From positions 186,001 to 250,000 of the forward strand of contig NZ_JAGETW010000003.1 of NCBI RefSeq assembly GCF_017571475.1: a stretch of 64,000 nt of DNA, in the 5' to 3' direction. The notes under the pieces were generated by a model. It searched no databases, had not been told where the DNA came from, and saw nothing but the letters and a program-made list of their open reading frames with translations. Position numbers and translations under genes: made by a program. The DNA comes from Thiomicrorhabdus sp. 6S3-12 (GTDB lineage Bacteria > Pseudomonadota > Gammaproteobacteria > Thiomicrospirales > Thiomicrospiraceae). Below are positions 17,622-27,535 of this stretch, in pieces; within the stretch, counting starts at the first letter, position 1, and every line of letters begins with the position of its first letter.

Positions 17622-18521
17622 TCAGGAAGCTGCACGCAGAGTTGCCATCGGCACATTAAACCCGTCCAGCTGACGATGAAAACTTTCCATACGCGCCAAC
17701 CACATCTGCTCGCTACCCTGATCAGGAAAGCGTTGCGCAGCCACTTTAGCCGTCAATTGCACCCAGGTTTTCGAGGCATCCTCAAACCACTCATTCAGCG
17801 TTTCCAGAGCCAACTGCCACTTTTGATAATATTCGGGAAGCTGTTCCAGCGACGAAAACTTACTGACGCCGTTCACAGAGTGATTCACATCCTGTACCGC
17901 ACCGTATTCTGCTATCGCAGCCTGTTGCTGTAACGAGCTGTAACTGACTGACTGCGTTAAGTTCAGTTGCATGCTCTGCAACTGACCGAAATCCATTTTC
18001 AATGTTTGTGCAGACTGCAGCGCCTGCTCCAGATTGCCACCGTAAAACTGATTGGCTATAGCATCAACCTGATCGAAGACCTCGAAAACCGCTTTCAACT
18101 CGTCCAGATCCAATTCCCCTTGAATACTGAACGCAAATCGTTCTTCAAACGCCATTGACTGCATGGTTTCCAGAGATTTATAGAACGCATTTCCCTGCGG
18201 CTGCTCCTCGGCATAGCGGGATTCTGCATACAGCATCTCTTTAAAGGATTGGTAAGAGGCGTACAACTGTCGAAAGTCGACTGTGACCTGATCCCCCTCT
18301 TTGGTGGTCAGTTGCAGGCTCATGCTTTCGCTGTACTGAAAAGACCTTTCGACCTGAACATCCGAAGCCACGAAACGGGTGTCGTCAAGATCATCTGCAT
18401 AGCCGGCAGGCTGCGACCTTCCCGGAGAAGCGTCCTCCGAACCGGGCGCAAACAGATGTTTTCCGACCGAGGCATCTGCCAGTCGATTCAAAAAATCATT
18501 ACCGGTAATCAAACTTAACAT
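17622..18521 (-). CDS. hypothetical protein, possibly DUF5610-like
   Basis: A 299-residue soluble protein from the ATG at 18521, which has GAGGTGGT just upstream; the open frame reaches 18566 but lacks a ribosome-binding site there. The central part, with SLQLTTKEGDQVTVDF, FSIQGELDLDELKAVFEVFDQVDAIANQFYGGNLEQAL and many helices, resembles DUF5610-type proteins that I associate with flagellar or surface functions; this is a weak recognition. It is inserted between yggS and proC, which are normally adjacent. No transposon remnants are visible at its ends. Confidence 0.7.
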   Translation of the reverse strand: MLSLITGNDFLNRLADASVGKHLFAPGSEDASPGRSQPAGYADDLDDTRFVASDVQVERSFQYSESMSLQLTTKEGDQVTVDFRQLYASYQSFKEMLYAESRYAEEQPQGNAFYKSLETMQSMAFEERFAFSIQGELDLDELKAVFEVFDQVDAIANQFYGGNLEQALQSAQTLKMDFGQLQSMQLNLTQSVSYSSLQQQAAIAEYGAVQDVNHSVNGVSKFSSLEQLPEYYQKWQLALETLNEWFEDASKTWVQLTAKVAAQRFPDQGSEQMWLARMESFHRQLDGFNVPMATLRAAS

Positions 18522-18790
18522 ACACCACCTCAAATCACTGCGGGTCAATTTTGGCTTCGGCATCATCTTATAGCCGCCACTGAAAAGCTTAACGGCGCTG
18601 AGGGAAGATACTTTAACCGTTACGGAATCAGCCTGTTAGGGCGGCACGCATCCATCGATTGCCGAACACCGCAAAATAGCGCTCCAAAATCATGCAAAAA
18701 CCCTGAGTAATTGGGCACTAGAGTGTAATTTTACCCGCAAGATGGCATATAATAACCGGCACTGAAATTTACCTAACAAGGCCGGATATT

Positions 18791-19618
18791 ATGAACGCAA
18801 AAATCTGTTTTATCGGCGCCGGAAATATGGCAAAGAGTCTGATCGGCGGTTTGCTTGCCAGCGGCTACGAAGCGAAGAATATTATCGCCACCGACCCTTC
18901 CGAAGAGCAGCGTCAGGCACTTAGCAGTCAGTTTGCCATCGAAAGTTTTGCTGACAACAATGAAGCGCTGATGCACGCCGATATCGTCGTTCTGGCGGTA
19001 AAACCGCAAATTCTGCGCGATGTTTGCGCCGAAATCTCATCAACCGTTCAAGCTGGGTCACCTCTGGTTCTGTCTATCGCTGCCGGCATTCGCACTGACG
19101 ATATCGATCGCTGGCTGGGTGGAAACCTAGCGATTGTTCGTACCATGCCGAATACTCCGGCTTTAATTCAGACCGGAGCAACCGGGCTTTTTGCCAACGC
19201 TCGCGTCAATAACGAACAGCAGAGTCAGGCGGAACACATTATGCGCGCGACCGGTTTGACCCTATGGGTTGATACAGAAGCGAAGATCGATGCGGTCACC
19301 GCCCTTTCCGGCAGCGGCCCTGCATACTATTTCCTGTTTATGGAAGCGATGGAAAACGCCGCGGAAAAATTGGGACTGGATCACAAAACCGCTCACCTTC
19401 TGACAATGCAGACCGCGTTGGGCGCGGCTAAAATGGTAATGGAAAGTCATCAGGACTGCGCTCAGTTGCGCGCCAATGTCACCTCGCCGAACGGCACCAC
19501 ACAAAAAGCGATCGAACATTTCGAGAGCAAAAACTTGCGTGAAATTGTTGAAGGCGCCATGACCGATGCCTACAAACGTGCTCAAGAACTGGCCGACGAA
19601 TTGGGAGGCAACGCCTGA
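18791..19618 (+). CDS. proC: pyrroline-5-carboxylate reductase
   Basis: Last step of proline synthesis: NAD(P)H-dependent reduction of pyrroline-5-carboxylate. The 275-residue protein has the Rossmann start CFIGAGNMAKSLIGGLLASG, VKPQILRDV, the RTMPNTPALIQTGATGLFAN segment, and ALSGSGPAYYFLFMEAM. It begins the operon proC-yggT-metX-metW; the stop overlaps the yggT start by one base. proB lies at the far end of this window. Confidence 0.97.
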   Translation: MNAKICFIGAGNMAKSLIGGLLASGYEAKNIIATDPSEEQRQALSSQFAIESFADNNEALMHADIVVLAVKPQILRDVCAEISSTVQAGSPLVLSIAAGIRTDDIDRWLGGNLAIVRTMPNTPALIQTGATGLFANARVNNEQQSQAEHIMRATGLTLWVDTEAKIDAVTALSGSGPAYYFLFMEAMENAAEKLGLDHKTAHLLTMQTALGAAKMVMESHQDCAQLRANVTSPNGTTQKAIEHFESKNLREIVEGAMTDAYKRAQELADELGGNA

Positions 19619-20205
19619 TGGAAATGACATCGCCTTTAGGCCAGGGAGGCCTGTTTTTACTTCAGTTCACCGTCGGACTGGTGATTTTCGCTCTGATGCT
19701 GCGTTTCCTGATGCGTGCGACCTATGCAGACTGGAAACACCCCGTCGTAACCTTTATCGCCAAAGTGACCAACCCGCTGTGCGCAGCGGCAAACAAAGCC
19801 CTGCCGACCAAAGGACGCTGGGACTGGGCGGCGATTATTACCGCGCTGGCGATCTACGGCATTTTCGTATTTCTTATCGGACTGCTGACCAACCGAGATT
19901 TTGGTTTGCTCTTTATTGTTCTGACCTCGATCAGCGAAATCCTCAATCAGCTGCTGGATATGATGTTCTGGCTGATTATTATTCAGGTGATTTTAAGCTG
20001 GGTTTCGCCGCAGCCGAACCCGAACACGATCATCTTTATTCAGATGACTCAGCCGATTCTCGAACCGTTCCGCCGTCTGATTCCACCGATCAGCGGGCTG
20101 GATCTGTCGCCTATCGCGGCTATTGTCGCCATTAAACTGGTGCAGTATGTCATTGTCGGCTACATCACCCTCGCCGCCCAATCTATGATAGGAATGCCTG
20201 GATGA
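19618..20205 (+). CDS. yggT: YggT family membrane protein
   Basis: Inner-membrane protein of 195 residues with two YGGT repeats: four hydrophobic segments, with the pattern [25 protein letters not shown] in the first half and [18 protein letters not shown] and [13 protein letters not shown] in the second. The role is poorly known; it is commonly beside proC. It is coupled on both sides by overlapping start and stop codons. Confidence 0.93.
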   Translation: MEMTSPLGQGGLFLLQFTVGLVIFALMLRFLMRATYADWKHPVVTFIAKVTNPLCAAANKALPTKGRWDWAAIITALAIYGIFVFLIGLLTNRDFGLLFIVLTSISEILNQLLDMMFWLIIIQVILSWVSPQPNPNTIIFIQMTQPILEPFRRLIPPISGLDLSPIAAIVAIKLVQYVIVGYITLAAQSMIGMPG

Positions 20206-21347
20206 GTATTACCAATCCAACTGTCACACACTACCTTGCCGTTAACCAGCCGCTTCAATTGACCAGCGGTGCGACCCTGCCTGAATACGAACTGGCCTAT
20301 GAAACTTACGGACAGCTCAACGAAGACAAATCGAATGCCATTCTGATCTGTCACGCCTTAAGCGGCGATCAGCATGTTGCCGGCATCGACGCCGACGGAA
20401 AAAAAGGCTGGTGGGACGGCTATATCGGACCTGGCAAGGTGATCGATACCGACAAGTTCTTTGTTGTTTGCTCCAATAACCTTGGAGGTTGTCGAGGCAG
20501 TACCGGTCCGACCAGTATTAATCCGCAAAGCGGGAAAGTGTATGGACCGGATTTTCCGATCGTCACCTGTAAAGACTGGGTGCAGAGCCAGAACCTGTTG
20601 CGCGAGCATTTCGACGTCGAACAGTGGGCGGCGCTGATCGGCGGTTCCATGGGCGGAATGCAGGTATTGCAATGGGCGATCGATTTCCCGGACAAGGTTC
20701 GGCATGCGATTGTCATCGCCGCCGCCCCTAAGCTTTCGGCACAGAATATCGCTTTCAACGAAGTCGCCCGCCGGGCAATCATGTCTGATCCGGACTTCCA
20801 CGACGGTCGCTTCATCGAACACGACACCACCCCTAAACGCGGACTGACGCTGGCTCGAATGCTCGGTCATCTGACCTACCTGTCCGATGACATGATGGGC
20901 GTCAAATTCGGCCGCGAACTGCGTGAAGGCAAATTGCAATACAACTACGAAGTCGAATTCCAGGTCGAGAGTTACCTGCGCTATCAGGGCGAAAAGTTTG
21001 CTACCAAACAGAATTTCGATGCCAACACCTATCTGCTGATGACTAAGGCTCTGGATTATTTCGATCCTGCCGCCGATTTCGAGCATGACCTCAGCAAAGC
21101 GCTGGCTCAGGCGACGGCCAAATTCCTGGTCGTTTCTTTCACTTCCGATTGGCGTTTTTCGCCGCAGCGCTCGCACGAAATTGTCAAAGCGTTGCTGGAT
21201 AACGATGCCGATGTCAGTTATGCCGAAGTCAAATCCGAACACGGCCACGATGCCTTCCTGCTGCCAAACCCGCACTACGAAGGGGTTTTCCGGAACTATA
21301 TGGAGCGTGTTCATCGGGACACCCTTGCAGTGGAGGCGCAAAAATGA
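20202..21347 (+). CDS. metX: homoserine O-acyltransferase MetX
   Basis: Activates homoserine for methionine synthesis. The 381-residue alpha/beta hydrolase has the nucleophile motif [13 protein letters not shown], the [12 protein letters not shown] segment, and C-terminal [10 protein letters not shown] and [11 protein letters not shown] that supply the Asp/His residues. Proteobacterial MetX paired with MetW may use succinyl-CoA rather than acetyl-CoA; sequence reading alone does not settle this. It overlaps metW by four bases. Confidence 0.95.
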   Translation: MSITNPTVTHYLAVNQPLQLTSGATLPEYELAYETYGQLNEDKSNAILICHALSGDQHVAGIDADGKKGWWDGYIGPGKVIDTDKFFVVCSNNLGGCRGSTGPTSINPQSGKVYGPDFPIVTCKDWVQSQNLLREHFDVEQWAALIGGSMGGMQVLQWAIDFPDKVRHAIVIAAAPKLSAQNIAFNEVARRAIMSDPDFHDGRFIEHDTTPKRGLTLARMLGHLTYLSDDMMGVKFGRELREGKLQYNYEVEFQVESYLRYQGEKFATKQNFDANTYLLMTKALDYFDPAADFEHDLSKALAQATAKFLVVSFTSDWRFSPQRSHEIVKALLDNDADVSYAEVKSEHGHDAFLLPNPHYEGVFRNYMERVHRDTLAVEAQK

Positions 21348-21961
21348 GTCAAGGAAAAATCATTTCCAATGAGTTCAAGTTGATTTCCAACTGGATTCAA
21401 CCCGACAGCCGCGTACTGGATCTGGGCTGCGGCGACGGCGAATTGCTGAATTATCTGATCAAAACCCATAACGTCAACGGCTACGGCATGGAGCTGGATC
21501 CGGATAAAACAACTCAGGCGCTGGGCAATGGCATCAATGTCATTCAGACGGATCTGAACAGTTATGATCTGACCTATTATTTTGACGAGGATTCCTTCGA
21601 CTATGTCATCATGACACAAGCTCTTCAGGTGGTCAGCCGTCCGGATGAGCTGCTGGAAGAAATGCTCAGCATCGGCAAAAACTGCATTATCACCTTCCCG
21701 AATTTCGGTCACTGGCGGAACCGTGCGCAACTGATGTTCGGCGGCACCATGCCGGAAACTGAAACGTTGCCTTACCACTGGTTCGACACACCGAATATTC
21801 ATATGTGCACCTTCAAGGATTTCGAAAAGCTGTGTGACGACAAACACATCAAGGTAGTTGCACGCACCGTGGTCAACAGCGAACATGAGAGTTCTCTCGG
21901 GATGCGAATTGCTCCGAACCTTCTGGGCGAAGTGGCACTCTATCAGATTCGTAAAAAGTGA
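21344..21961 (+). CDS. metW: methionine biosynthesis protein MetW
   Basis: SAM-dependent methyltransferase-fold protein of 205 residues that accompanies MetX in Proteobacteria and is needed for full MetX activity. The motif [17 protein letters not shown] is the SAM loop; [17 protein letters not shown] and [19 protein letters not shown] are typical of MetW. It is the last gene of the proC operon. Confidence 0.95.
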   Translation: MSQGKIISNEFKLISNWIQPDSRVLDLGCGDGELLNYLIKTHNVNGYGMELDPDKTTQALGNGINVIQTDLNSYDLTYYFDEDSFDYVIMTQALQVVSRPDELLEEMLSIGKNCIITFPNFGHWRNRAQLMFGGTMPETETLPYHWFDTPNIHMCTFKDFEKLCDDKHIKVVARTVVNSEHESSLGMRIAPNLLGEVALYQIRKK

Positions 21962-22091
21962 ATCTTCTCTGCAAACGGCAGCGGAACCCCTTCCTCTCGC
22001 CGTTTTGCAGGTTATCTCACGCGATTTCTTTATCTATTCAGCTTTCTTTCATAGTTCATCCCCGTCTCGCGATTGAGCTTTAGATTAGAGT

Positions 22092-22126
22092 TTGCTAAAA
22101 TTCGCAAATAATAATTATTATCATTT
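22092..22126 (+). promoter_or_regulatory. Fur box and promoter of feoABC
   Basis: TTGCTA (22092-22097) and TATTAT (22116-22121) give a promoter with an 18-base spacer. The AT palindrome around AATAATAATTATTATCATT (about 22106-22126) matches the Fur box pattern and covers the spacer and -10. Iron-loaded Fur would block transcription of the ferrous iron genes that start at 22170. Confidence 0.75.
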
Positions 22127-22169
22127 ATTTTTCCGGTTTAGCGAAACCGCATAATTTTCGAGAGATTAC

Positions 22170-22391
22170 ATGCTGCTATCAGAATGTACCAATGGACAGA
22201 TCGCCCAGATCACTCATCTTAAAGGCGAAGTCGAGATGAAAATGCGCCTGGTCAATCTCGGCTTTCACACCCATAGTGTGGTCGAATTGCTTATGATCCG
22301 CGGCAACAATTTGGTCATTACCGTTGATGGCAGCCGTTTCGCTCTCGACAAGCAGATTGCCGAACTGGTTGAAGTCGAGCCGTTATCATGA
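22170..22391 (+). CDS. feoA: ferrous iron transport protein A
   Basis: A 73-residue SH3-like protein that assists FeoB. The order LSECTNGQIAQITHL, MKMRLVNLGFHTHS and RGNNLVITVDGSRFALDKQIAELVEV is typical. A Fur box precedes it and the stop overlaps the feoB start (ATGA). Confidence 0.95.
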   Translation: MLLSECTNGQIAQITHLKGEVEMKMRLVNLGFHTHSVVELLMIRGNNLVITVDGSRFALDKQIAELVEVEPLS

Positions 22392-24745
22392 CCGTTTTAG
22401 CCCGCAATTCAAAAAGCAAATCCCAGTTTGCCCTGCAGCATAATGTACAGGTTGCTCTGATCGGCAGCCCTAACTGCGGAAAAACTACCCTATTCAACCG
22501 CCTGACCGGTTCGCAGCAGACAACCGGAAATTGGCCCGGGGTTACAGTTGAGCAGAAATCCGGCTATTTCAAATTGAACAATCAGAACTACCACCTGATT
22601 GATCTGCCCGGAGTATACAGCCTCGATCTGTCCAACCATTCCGGTCTGGACGAGAAAGTCGCCTGTAATTTCCTGCAGTGTCAGCCGGCCGATCTGATTA
22701 TTAATGTAGTGGACGCAACCAGTCTTGAGCGTCAGCTTTTCCTGACAGCGCAACTGCTGCACATGGGTCTGCCGGTGGTCGTTGTTCTCAACCGTATGGA
22801 TCTGCTTAAAGAGCGTAACCTGCATATCGATATCGACAAGCTTTCCGAACAGTTGCACTGTCCGGTCATTCCGATTTCGGCTTATCTCAATAAGGGAATC
22901 GATCAACTCAAGCAGCAGCTGCCACAGTATCTTAACCACCGTGTCGATCTGCATTTCGACCTGCCGGATGTTCTGCATAACAGCGTCCATCAGGTGCGCG
23001 ACTCGCAAGGTCTGGAAAGCGAAGATTCGGTCGGAGAATCGTGCTGGAAAACGCTGCAGATGCTGATTCATCCGCATACTGCTGACACGGCACTGCAGAG
23101 TTTCTGTATCGCCGAAAAACAACGTTTGGAAGAATATTATCAGGAAGATCTAGCGCTGATCGCAGCGGATCTGTATTTTCAATTTGCGCATGATGCCGCA
23201 CATGCCAGTGAAATCCGTACCGACCAATTCACCCGCAATACGACCGACAGTATTGACCGCTGGGTACTGCATCCTATCTGGGGCCTGCCGATCTTTTTCG
23301 GAATTATGTATCTGCTGTTCGCGGCTTCGATTGCGGTCGGTAACGTCTTTATCGACTTTTTCGATCTCGGCGCTCAGGCACTGTTTGTCGACGGCACCGC
23401 TAATTTTCTCGGCTGGCTCGGTTCCCCCGAATGGCTAACCTCGCTGATTGCCAACGGCATCGGCGGCGGCGTGCAGGTTGTCGCCACCTTTATTCCGGTC
23501 ATCGGAGCCCTGTATCTTCTGCTTTCGATCCTCGAAGACACCGGTTACATGCAGCGCGCCGCCCTGATTATGGATAACTTTATGCGTCGCCTCGGTTTGT
23601 CCGGTCAGGCGCTGGTCCCATTAGTAATCGGTTTCGGCTGCAACATTCCGGCGGTACTGGCCAGCCGGACGCTACCGGCACAGCAGGATCGAATCAAAAC
23701 CATTATGATGACCCCTTTCATGTCATGCAGTGCCCGACTGACGGTGTATGTCATGTTCGCCACCGCCTTCTTTGAAGAAAATGCCGCGCTAATTGTCTTT
23801 TCGCTGTATATGACCGGTATTTTGGCGGCGGTTCTGACCGCCTGGATGCTGAAGAAAACCCTGCTTAGCGGCCAGGCTCGCCCGTTGCTGATGGAACTGC
23901 CGATCTATCATAAGCCGACTGTGCTGAATGTGCTGATCAACACCCGTAATCGCCTGAAAAGCTTTATTCTCGACGCCGGTAAGGTCATCGTCATCGTCGT
24001 ACTGATTCTGAACGTACTTAACAGCCTCGGTACAGACGGTACCTTTGGACATGACAATCAGGAAACCTCGGTTTTGAGCAGTATTGCCAAGAGCGCGACC
24101 CCGATAGTCGAACCACTGGGAATTACGGAAGAGAACTGGCCTGCGACCGTCGGATTGTTTACCGGTCTGCTGGCTAAAGAAGTGGTCGTCGGCTCGCTTG
24201 ACGCTCTCTACCAGCAACAGAATATCGAGTTGGACAGCGCCGCCGAATTCAGTCTGAGCAGCAGTTTAAAAGAAGCCTGGCAGACAATACCGGATAATCT
24301 GAGCGGCATCTTCGGCGATATTTCCGACCCGCTGGGCCTGCAATCGATCGAATCGGTGCATGACAAGGTGGCAATTGCCGAAGAACAGGGCTTCAGCCTG
24401 AGCACTCTGGATAAGATGGTCAACTCCTTCCAGGGCGCTATCGGTGCCTACGCCTATCTGCTGCTGATTCTTCTGTATTTCCCGTGTGTTGCGACCTTCG
24501 GGGCAATTAAACAGGAGCTTGGCTGGCGCTGGGCTTTAACCAGCGGAGCCTGGAGTCTCTTCCTTGGCTACGCCGTGGCGGTGAGTTTTTACCAGATCGC
24601 GACTTTCAGTCAGCATCCGAGCGCTTCGAGCGTCTGGCTAGGGGTATTCGCCTCGATTTTCGCAATGATCTGGTTTACCCTGAAATCGATCGGAAGGAAA
24701 ACGGCGGGCGCGCCTTTGGAAAAAACCTCGGGAGGGAAGGCTTAA
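22388..24745 (+). CDS. feoB: ferrous iron transporter B
   Basis: Main Fe(II) uptake permease of the inner membrane, 785 residues. The N-terminal G domain has G1 GSPNCGKTTLFN, the switch region TGNWPGVTVEQKSG, G3 DLPGVYSL and G4 NRMD. Gate/nucleoside-recognition-type helices follow from residue ~290, with the conserved FIPVIGALYLLLSILEDTGYMQRAALIMD and GFGCNIPAVLASRTL. It is translationally coupled to feoA and feoC. Confidence 0.97.
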   Translation: MTVLARNSKSKSQFALQHNVQVALIGSPNCGKTTLFNRLTGSQQTTGNWPGVTVEQKSGYFKLNNQNYHLIDLPGVYSLDLSNHSGLDEKVACNFLQCQPADLIINVVDATSLERQLFLTAQLLHMGLPVVVVLNRMDLLKERNLHIDIDKLSEQLHCPVIPISAYLNKGIDQLKQQLPQYLNHRVDLHFDLPDVLHNSVHQVRDSQGLESEDSVGESCWKTLQMLIHPHTADTALQSFCIAEKQRLEEYYQEDLALIAADLYFQFAHDAAHASEIRTDQFTRNTTDSIDRWVLHPIWGLPIFFGIMYLLFAASIAVGNVFIDFFDLGAQALFVDGTANFLGWLGSPEWLTSLIANGIGGGVQVVATFIPVIGALYLLLSILEDTGYMQRAALIMDNFMRRLGLSGQALVPLVIGFGCNIPAVLASRTLPAQQDRIKTIMMTPFMSCSARLTVYVMFATAFFEENAALIVFSLYMTGILAAVLTAWMLKKTLLSGQARPLLMELPIYHKPTVLNVLINTRNRLKSFILDAGKVIVIVVLILNVLNSLGTDGTFGHDNQETSVLSSIAKSATPIVEPLGITEENWPATVGLFTGLLAKEVVVGSLDALYQQQNIELDSAAEFSLSSSLKEAWQTIPDNLSGIFGDISDPLGLQSIESVHDKVAIAEEQGFSLSTLDKMVNSFQGAIGAYAYLLLILLYFPCVATFGAIKQELGWRWALTSGAWSLFLGYAVAVSFYQIATFSQHPSASSVWLGVFASIFAMIWFTLKSIGRKTAGAPLEKTSGGKA

Positions 24746-25014
24746 TGATTCTGTTAGACATTAAACGCTATATCCGCCAAAGAGAAAGGGTCAGTCTGGA
24801 CGATATTATCAATCGCTTCGACTTGAGCCAGGACGCTGCAGAAGGTTTATTGCAGCCTTTGATCAGTCAGGGACATATCCAGTCGCTGTCCGCCAGCTGT
24901 TCGACCGGACGCTGCAGCAGCGCCTGTCAAAGCAATCAGACCTACTATCAATGGCTCGATAACAAACTGCGCCAGCTTAACTTCCCGGTTCAGTTACACG
25001 CGAACAACGTCTAA
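24745..25014 (+). CDS. feoC: FeoC-like winged-helix protein
   Basis: An 89-residue protein with an N-terminal winged helix (IRQRERVSLDDIINRFDLSQDAAEGLLQPLISQGHI) and a cysteine cluster C-x4-C-x3-C in SASCSTGRCSSACQ, which in FeoC proteins can bind an Fe-S cluster. It may tune FeoB stability or iron control. Its start overlaps the feoB stop; its end overlaps by four bases the convergent PilZ gene. Confidence 0.9.
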   Translation: MILLDIKRYIRQRERVSLDDIINRFDLSQDAAEGLLQPLISQGHIQSLSASCSTGRCSSACQSNQTYYQWLDNKLRQLNFPVQLHANNV

Positions 25015-25940
25015 ACCCAGCTGCTAATCACCGGCACTTTCTGCATCGCCTGGCGAACTTCCTGGTGTTGCAGAAAGCGATCAATGTCCAGTTGCGTTCT
25101 ACTGGAAGGCATAATAAATTCAATCGCCGTACGGAACTGTTCGCCTTCGGTCGAGCGGATCTTACGCGAATACAACACCTTGCCTTTGACCATAACAACC
25201 CGGTCTAGTTCCATAAAGACATTTACCTGCTCGAGCACTTTGAAAGGATTGGCGGACACAAATCCCAGACCGCCGGAACTGAGATTGATCATTCTTTTCG
25301 GCCATTGTTCGGGGTGAGAAATCGGAGCATAGGCTCTTTTAAGAAGATTATAGAGCGCGTTGAGCTGGTTATATTTGCGGATCAATGCATCCAGCACGAC
25401 CGCCGCCGTCATCCCCTGAGCAACCAGCTGCTCAAGGTTGGAGACATAAAAATGCACATCAAAATCTTCTCTCTCAGCCTGCGGAAAGATAAACAGCCCC
25501 TCGTCCAGAGAGTGTTCGATACTCTCTTTCAGGGAACTCAATTCTTCCTCCAGTTCGGCATACAGTCCGGCAACTAGGTGACTGGTCGGCGAATCCTTCT
25601 TCACCTCCGGCGGTAAATATTTCAGATCGTCGCGGGCACGGTACTTATATTCTGCATGCGCACGCGGGTTTTGTTGATCCAGCAACTGCTGCAAGAGCCA
25701 GAAAAAATAGTTCAGACGATGATTTATGCTCGAAAACAGCGGATACAAAGGTGCTCCGCGAGTGGAAAGCTCCTCAAGCAGTTGATCGACGGTTATATTC
25801 AAACTTTCGATTTTTCTTTGCAGAGCGGTACTTTGCGGCCCTTTCAGCTGCTGTAATGTCTGCTTCCATTCCGACGATTCCCGTTGCAGGTAAATATGAA
25901 TCGGCACATCAAAACGGAAAAAACGACGTCCATTTCCCAT
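25011..25940 (-). CDS. PilZ-type protein with a large helical insert
   Basis: A 309-residue cytoplasmic protein. The N-terminus RRFFRFDVPIHIYL contains RxxxR (R5, R9), as at the start of a PilZ c-di-GMP-binding domain. The matching NLSSGGLGF motif (N219-x-S221-x-x-G224) comes only about 210 residues later and is followed by PilZ-like strands. The stretch between is mostly helical, with coiled-coil-like parts. I read this as one PilZ domain split by an insert, or an N-terminal helical module followed by a PilZ domain. It lies downstream of the HutZ-like gene on the same strand. Confidence 0.75.
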   Translation of the reverse strand: MGNGRRFFRFDVPIHIYLQRESSEWKQTLQQLKGPQSTALQRKIESLNITVDQLLEELSTRGAPLYPLFSSINHRLNYFFWLLQQLLDQQNPRAHAEYKYRARDDLKYLPPEVKKDSPTSHLVAGLYAELEEELSSLKESIEHSLDEGLFIFPQAEREDFDVHFYVSNLEQLVAQGMTAAVVLDALIRKYNQLNALYNLLKRAYAPISHPEQWPKRMINLSSGGLGFVSANPFKVLEQVNVFMELDRVVMVKGKVLYSRKIRSTEGEQFRTAIEFIMPSSRTQLDIDRFLQHQEVRQAMQKVPVISSWV

Positions 25941-25971
25941 GAGTTATCCAAATAACGACTTAAATGCTTTT

Positions 25972-26481
25972 CTAACGACCTTTCTGCAATCGCGGCAAGC
26001 CATCCAGACCATCTTCAAGAAGATAGGCTTGGGCAAAGCCACGGACATACACCGCTTTGGTCACCTTGAGCCGGAAAAGCGAAAAATCCGGCAATGTCTG
26101 CAGCGTAGCAATAATGTCGCCAAAACGCTTCTCAAAACGCAACATCCATTCAACAAATTGTGCATCGTCACGCTTGATAAGCGCAACCTGCATCTCAAGA
26201 CTCAAACGTTCGCGTGCATAAATCTGCTCGCACTCTGCTTCGTCCGCCAGAATCATTCCGGAAATTTCGCACTGTCCCGCTTCGACACACTGCAACAGAT
26301 TGCCGGTATGTTCCGCCAAAGCGCTGACAAATATTGCCAACTCGCCCTGATCGTTGAAGGCAAACGGTGTCTGGCTGCTGTGCAGTTTTCCTTCGCTATT
26401 CTGAGTACTGAGTACCAGCGTCTTTTTGGATTGCCAGAAGTCGCGGCATGCCTGCTGAATTTTTGCATCCGGCTGGGTCAT
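25972..26481 (-). CDS. HugZ/HutZ-like FMN-binding split-barrel protein
   Basis: A 169-residue split beta-barrel protein of the pyridoxamine-5'-phosphate oxidase-like superfamily. The start MTQPDAKIQQACRDFWQSKKTLVLSTQ, then the HSSQTPFAFNDQGELAIFVSALAEHTGNLL segment and the end VTKAVYVRGFAQAYLL resemble HutZ/HugZ heme-utilisation proteins. The C-terminal histidine used as heme ligand by HutZ is not evident, so heme degradation is uncertain. I chose ATG 26481, two bases after the upstream esterase stop, rather than the longer open frame inside that gene. The nearby feo operon fits an iron theme. Confidence 0.8.
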   Translation of the reverse strand: MTQPDAKIQQACRDFWQSKKTLVLSTQNSEGKLHSSQTPFAFNDQGELAIFVSALAEHTGNLLQCVEAGQCEISGMILADEAECEQIYARERLSLEMQVALIKRDDAQFVEWMLRFEKRFGDIIATLQTLPDFSLFRLKVTKAVYVRGFAQAYLLEDGLDGLPRLQKGR

Positions 26482-26483
26482 GA

Positions 26484-27146
26484 TCAAACCCCTCTTTGTT
26501 GCAGCCATTCTCCGATCTTGAGCAACTGCTGAGCACATACCTGATGCGCCATAGGATAAGTATGCCACTCAACCTGATAACCGCCTTTTTCAATCGTGGC
26601 GCGGGACGCTTCTGCAGAAGCAAGAGGCACAACCGGATCGTTTAGCCCATGCATCATTAAAATCGGCATTTTGCGGTGCAGGTAAAACTGCTCGGCCATC
26701 GGGCAATAGGTTGAAAGGCCCATTACACCTCCGAGTTCATACTGGCCGCTCAAAGCGGCATGCAGTGCGACCAGCCCGCCCTGAGAAAAACCGGCAAGAA
26801 TAATATCTTCAGCGGCAACCCCCTGCTTAAGCTGATTTTCAATCAACTCGAATACCCGATAACAGGCGACACGAATACCGGCGGCATCGACATCGTTCAT
26901 CAGATCTTCGCTGCGGATGTCGTACCAGGAATGCATTTGCATTCCGCCATTGATGGTAACCGGATTGATTGGCGCATGCGGAAAAATAAAACGAATGCCG
27001 TGGTCTTCGGGCAGACCGAGTTGCGGAACGACCGGTTCAAAATCGTGGCCGTCCGCGCCCAGCCCATGCAGCCAGATAACCGTTTTTCGTACTTTACCCT
27101 GCGGTTCGATCAGAACCGGCGGTTCCTGTTTCAGTTGTGCAAACAC
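26484..27146 (-). CDS. carboxylesterase (alpha/beta hydrolase, EstB/YpfH type)
   Basis: A 220-residue serine esterase. WLHGLGADGHDFEPVVPQL gives the oxyanion region, GFSQGGLVALHAAL the nucleophile, LNDPVVPLASA the Asp and YPMAHQVCAQQL the His. It starts with GTG at 27146, preceded by AAGGAAT. It is followed by the HutZ-like gene with a 2-base gap. The substrate is unknown. Confidence 0.9.
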   Translation of the reverse strand: MFAQLKQEPPVLIEPQGKVRKTVIWLHGLGADGHDFEPVVPQLGLPEDHGIRFIFPHAPINPVTINGGMQMHSWYDIRSEDLMNDVDAAGIRVACYRVFELIENQLKQGVAAEDIILAGFSQGGLVALHAALSGQYELGGVMGLSTYCPMAEQFYLHRKMPILMMHGLNDPVVPLASAEASRATIEKGGYQVEWHTYPMAHQVCAQQLLKIGEWLQQRGV

Positions 27147-27302
27147 GCTTTATTCCTTAATTTCCTGCTGTATTTTTGAGATTTAGCACCACTTTACCAA
27201 GCCGTAACAAGAATACAATTGTAAATCGTCCAAAAGCGCCGGTCTCTGGTAAAATAGCCGCCATTCAACGAACTATCGGAAGTAAACCTCAGGAAAGGCT
27301 CT

Positions 27303-27431
27303 ATGAAAACCCTTCTGTGTGTAGTGTGCATGCTGATCGCTCTCAGTGGCTGCGGCAAAAAAAGCGACTTGACCTTGCCCGACGAACCGCAACAAAGTCT
27401 GTCGGGGCTAAGCGACAATCAGCACCCTTAA
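27303..27431 (+). CDS. lptM: LptM-like small lipoprotein
   Basis: A 42-residue lipoprotein too short for usual gene calls. The signal peptide MKTLLCVVCMLIALSGC ends in the lipobox LSGC, and GKKSDLTLPDE follows, as in the YifL/LptM family that sits upstream of lysA in many gammaproteobacteria. LptM assists maturation of the LptDE lipopolysaccharide translocon. AGGAAAGG precedes the ATG, and lysA follows 104 bases later on the same strand, which supports it. Confidence 0.88.
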   Translation: MKTLLCVVCMLIALSGCGKKSDLTLPDEPQQSLSGLSDNQHP

Positions 27432-27535
27432 AAACTTCCTTAATCCGCTTAAAGTTCCGATAAAGAACGCAGCCCTCGACCAAACGGAAAAACCAAGCGG
27501 ATTTTATCGCCGAATTCAGATTTTCAGGACTTAAC

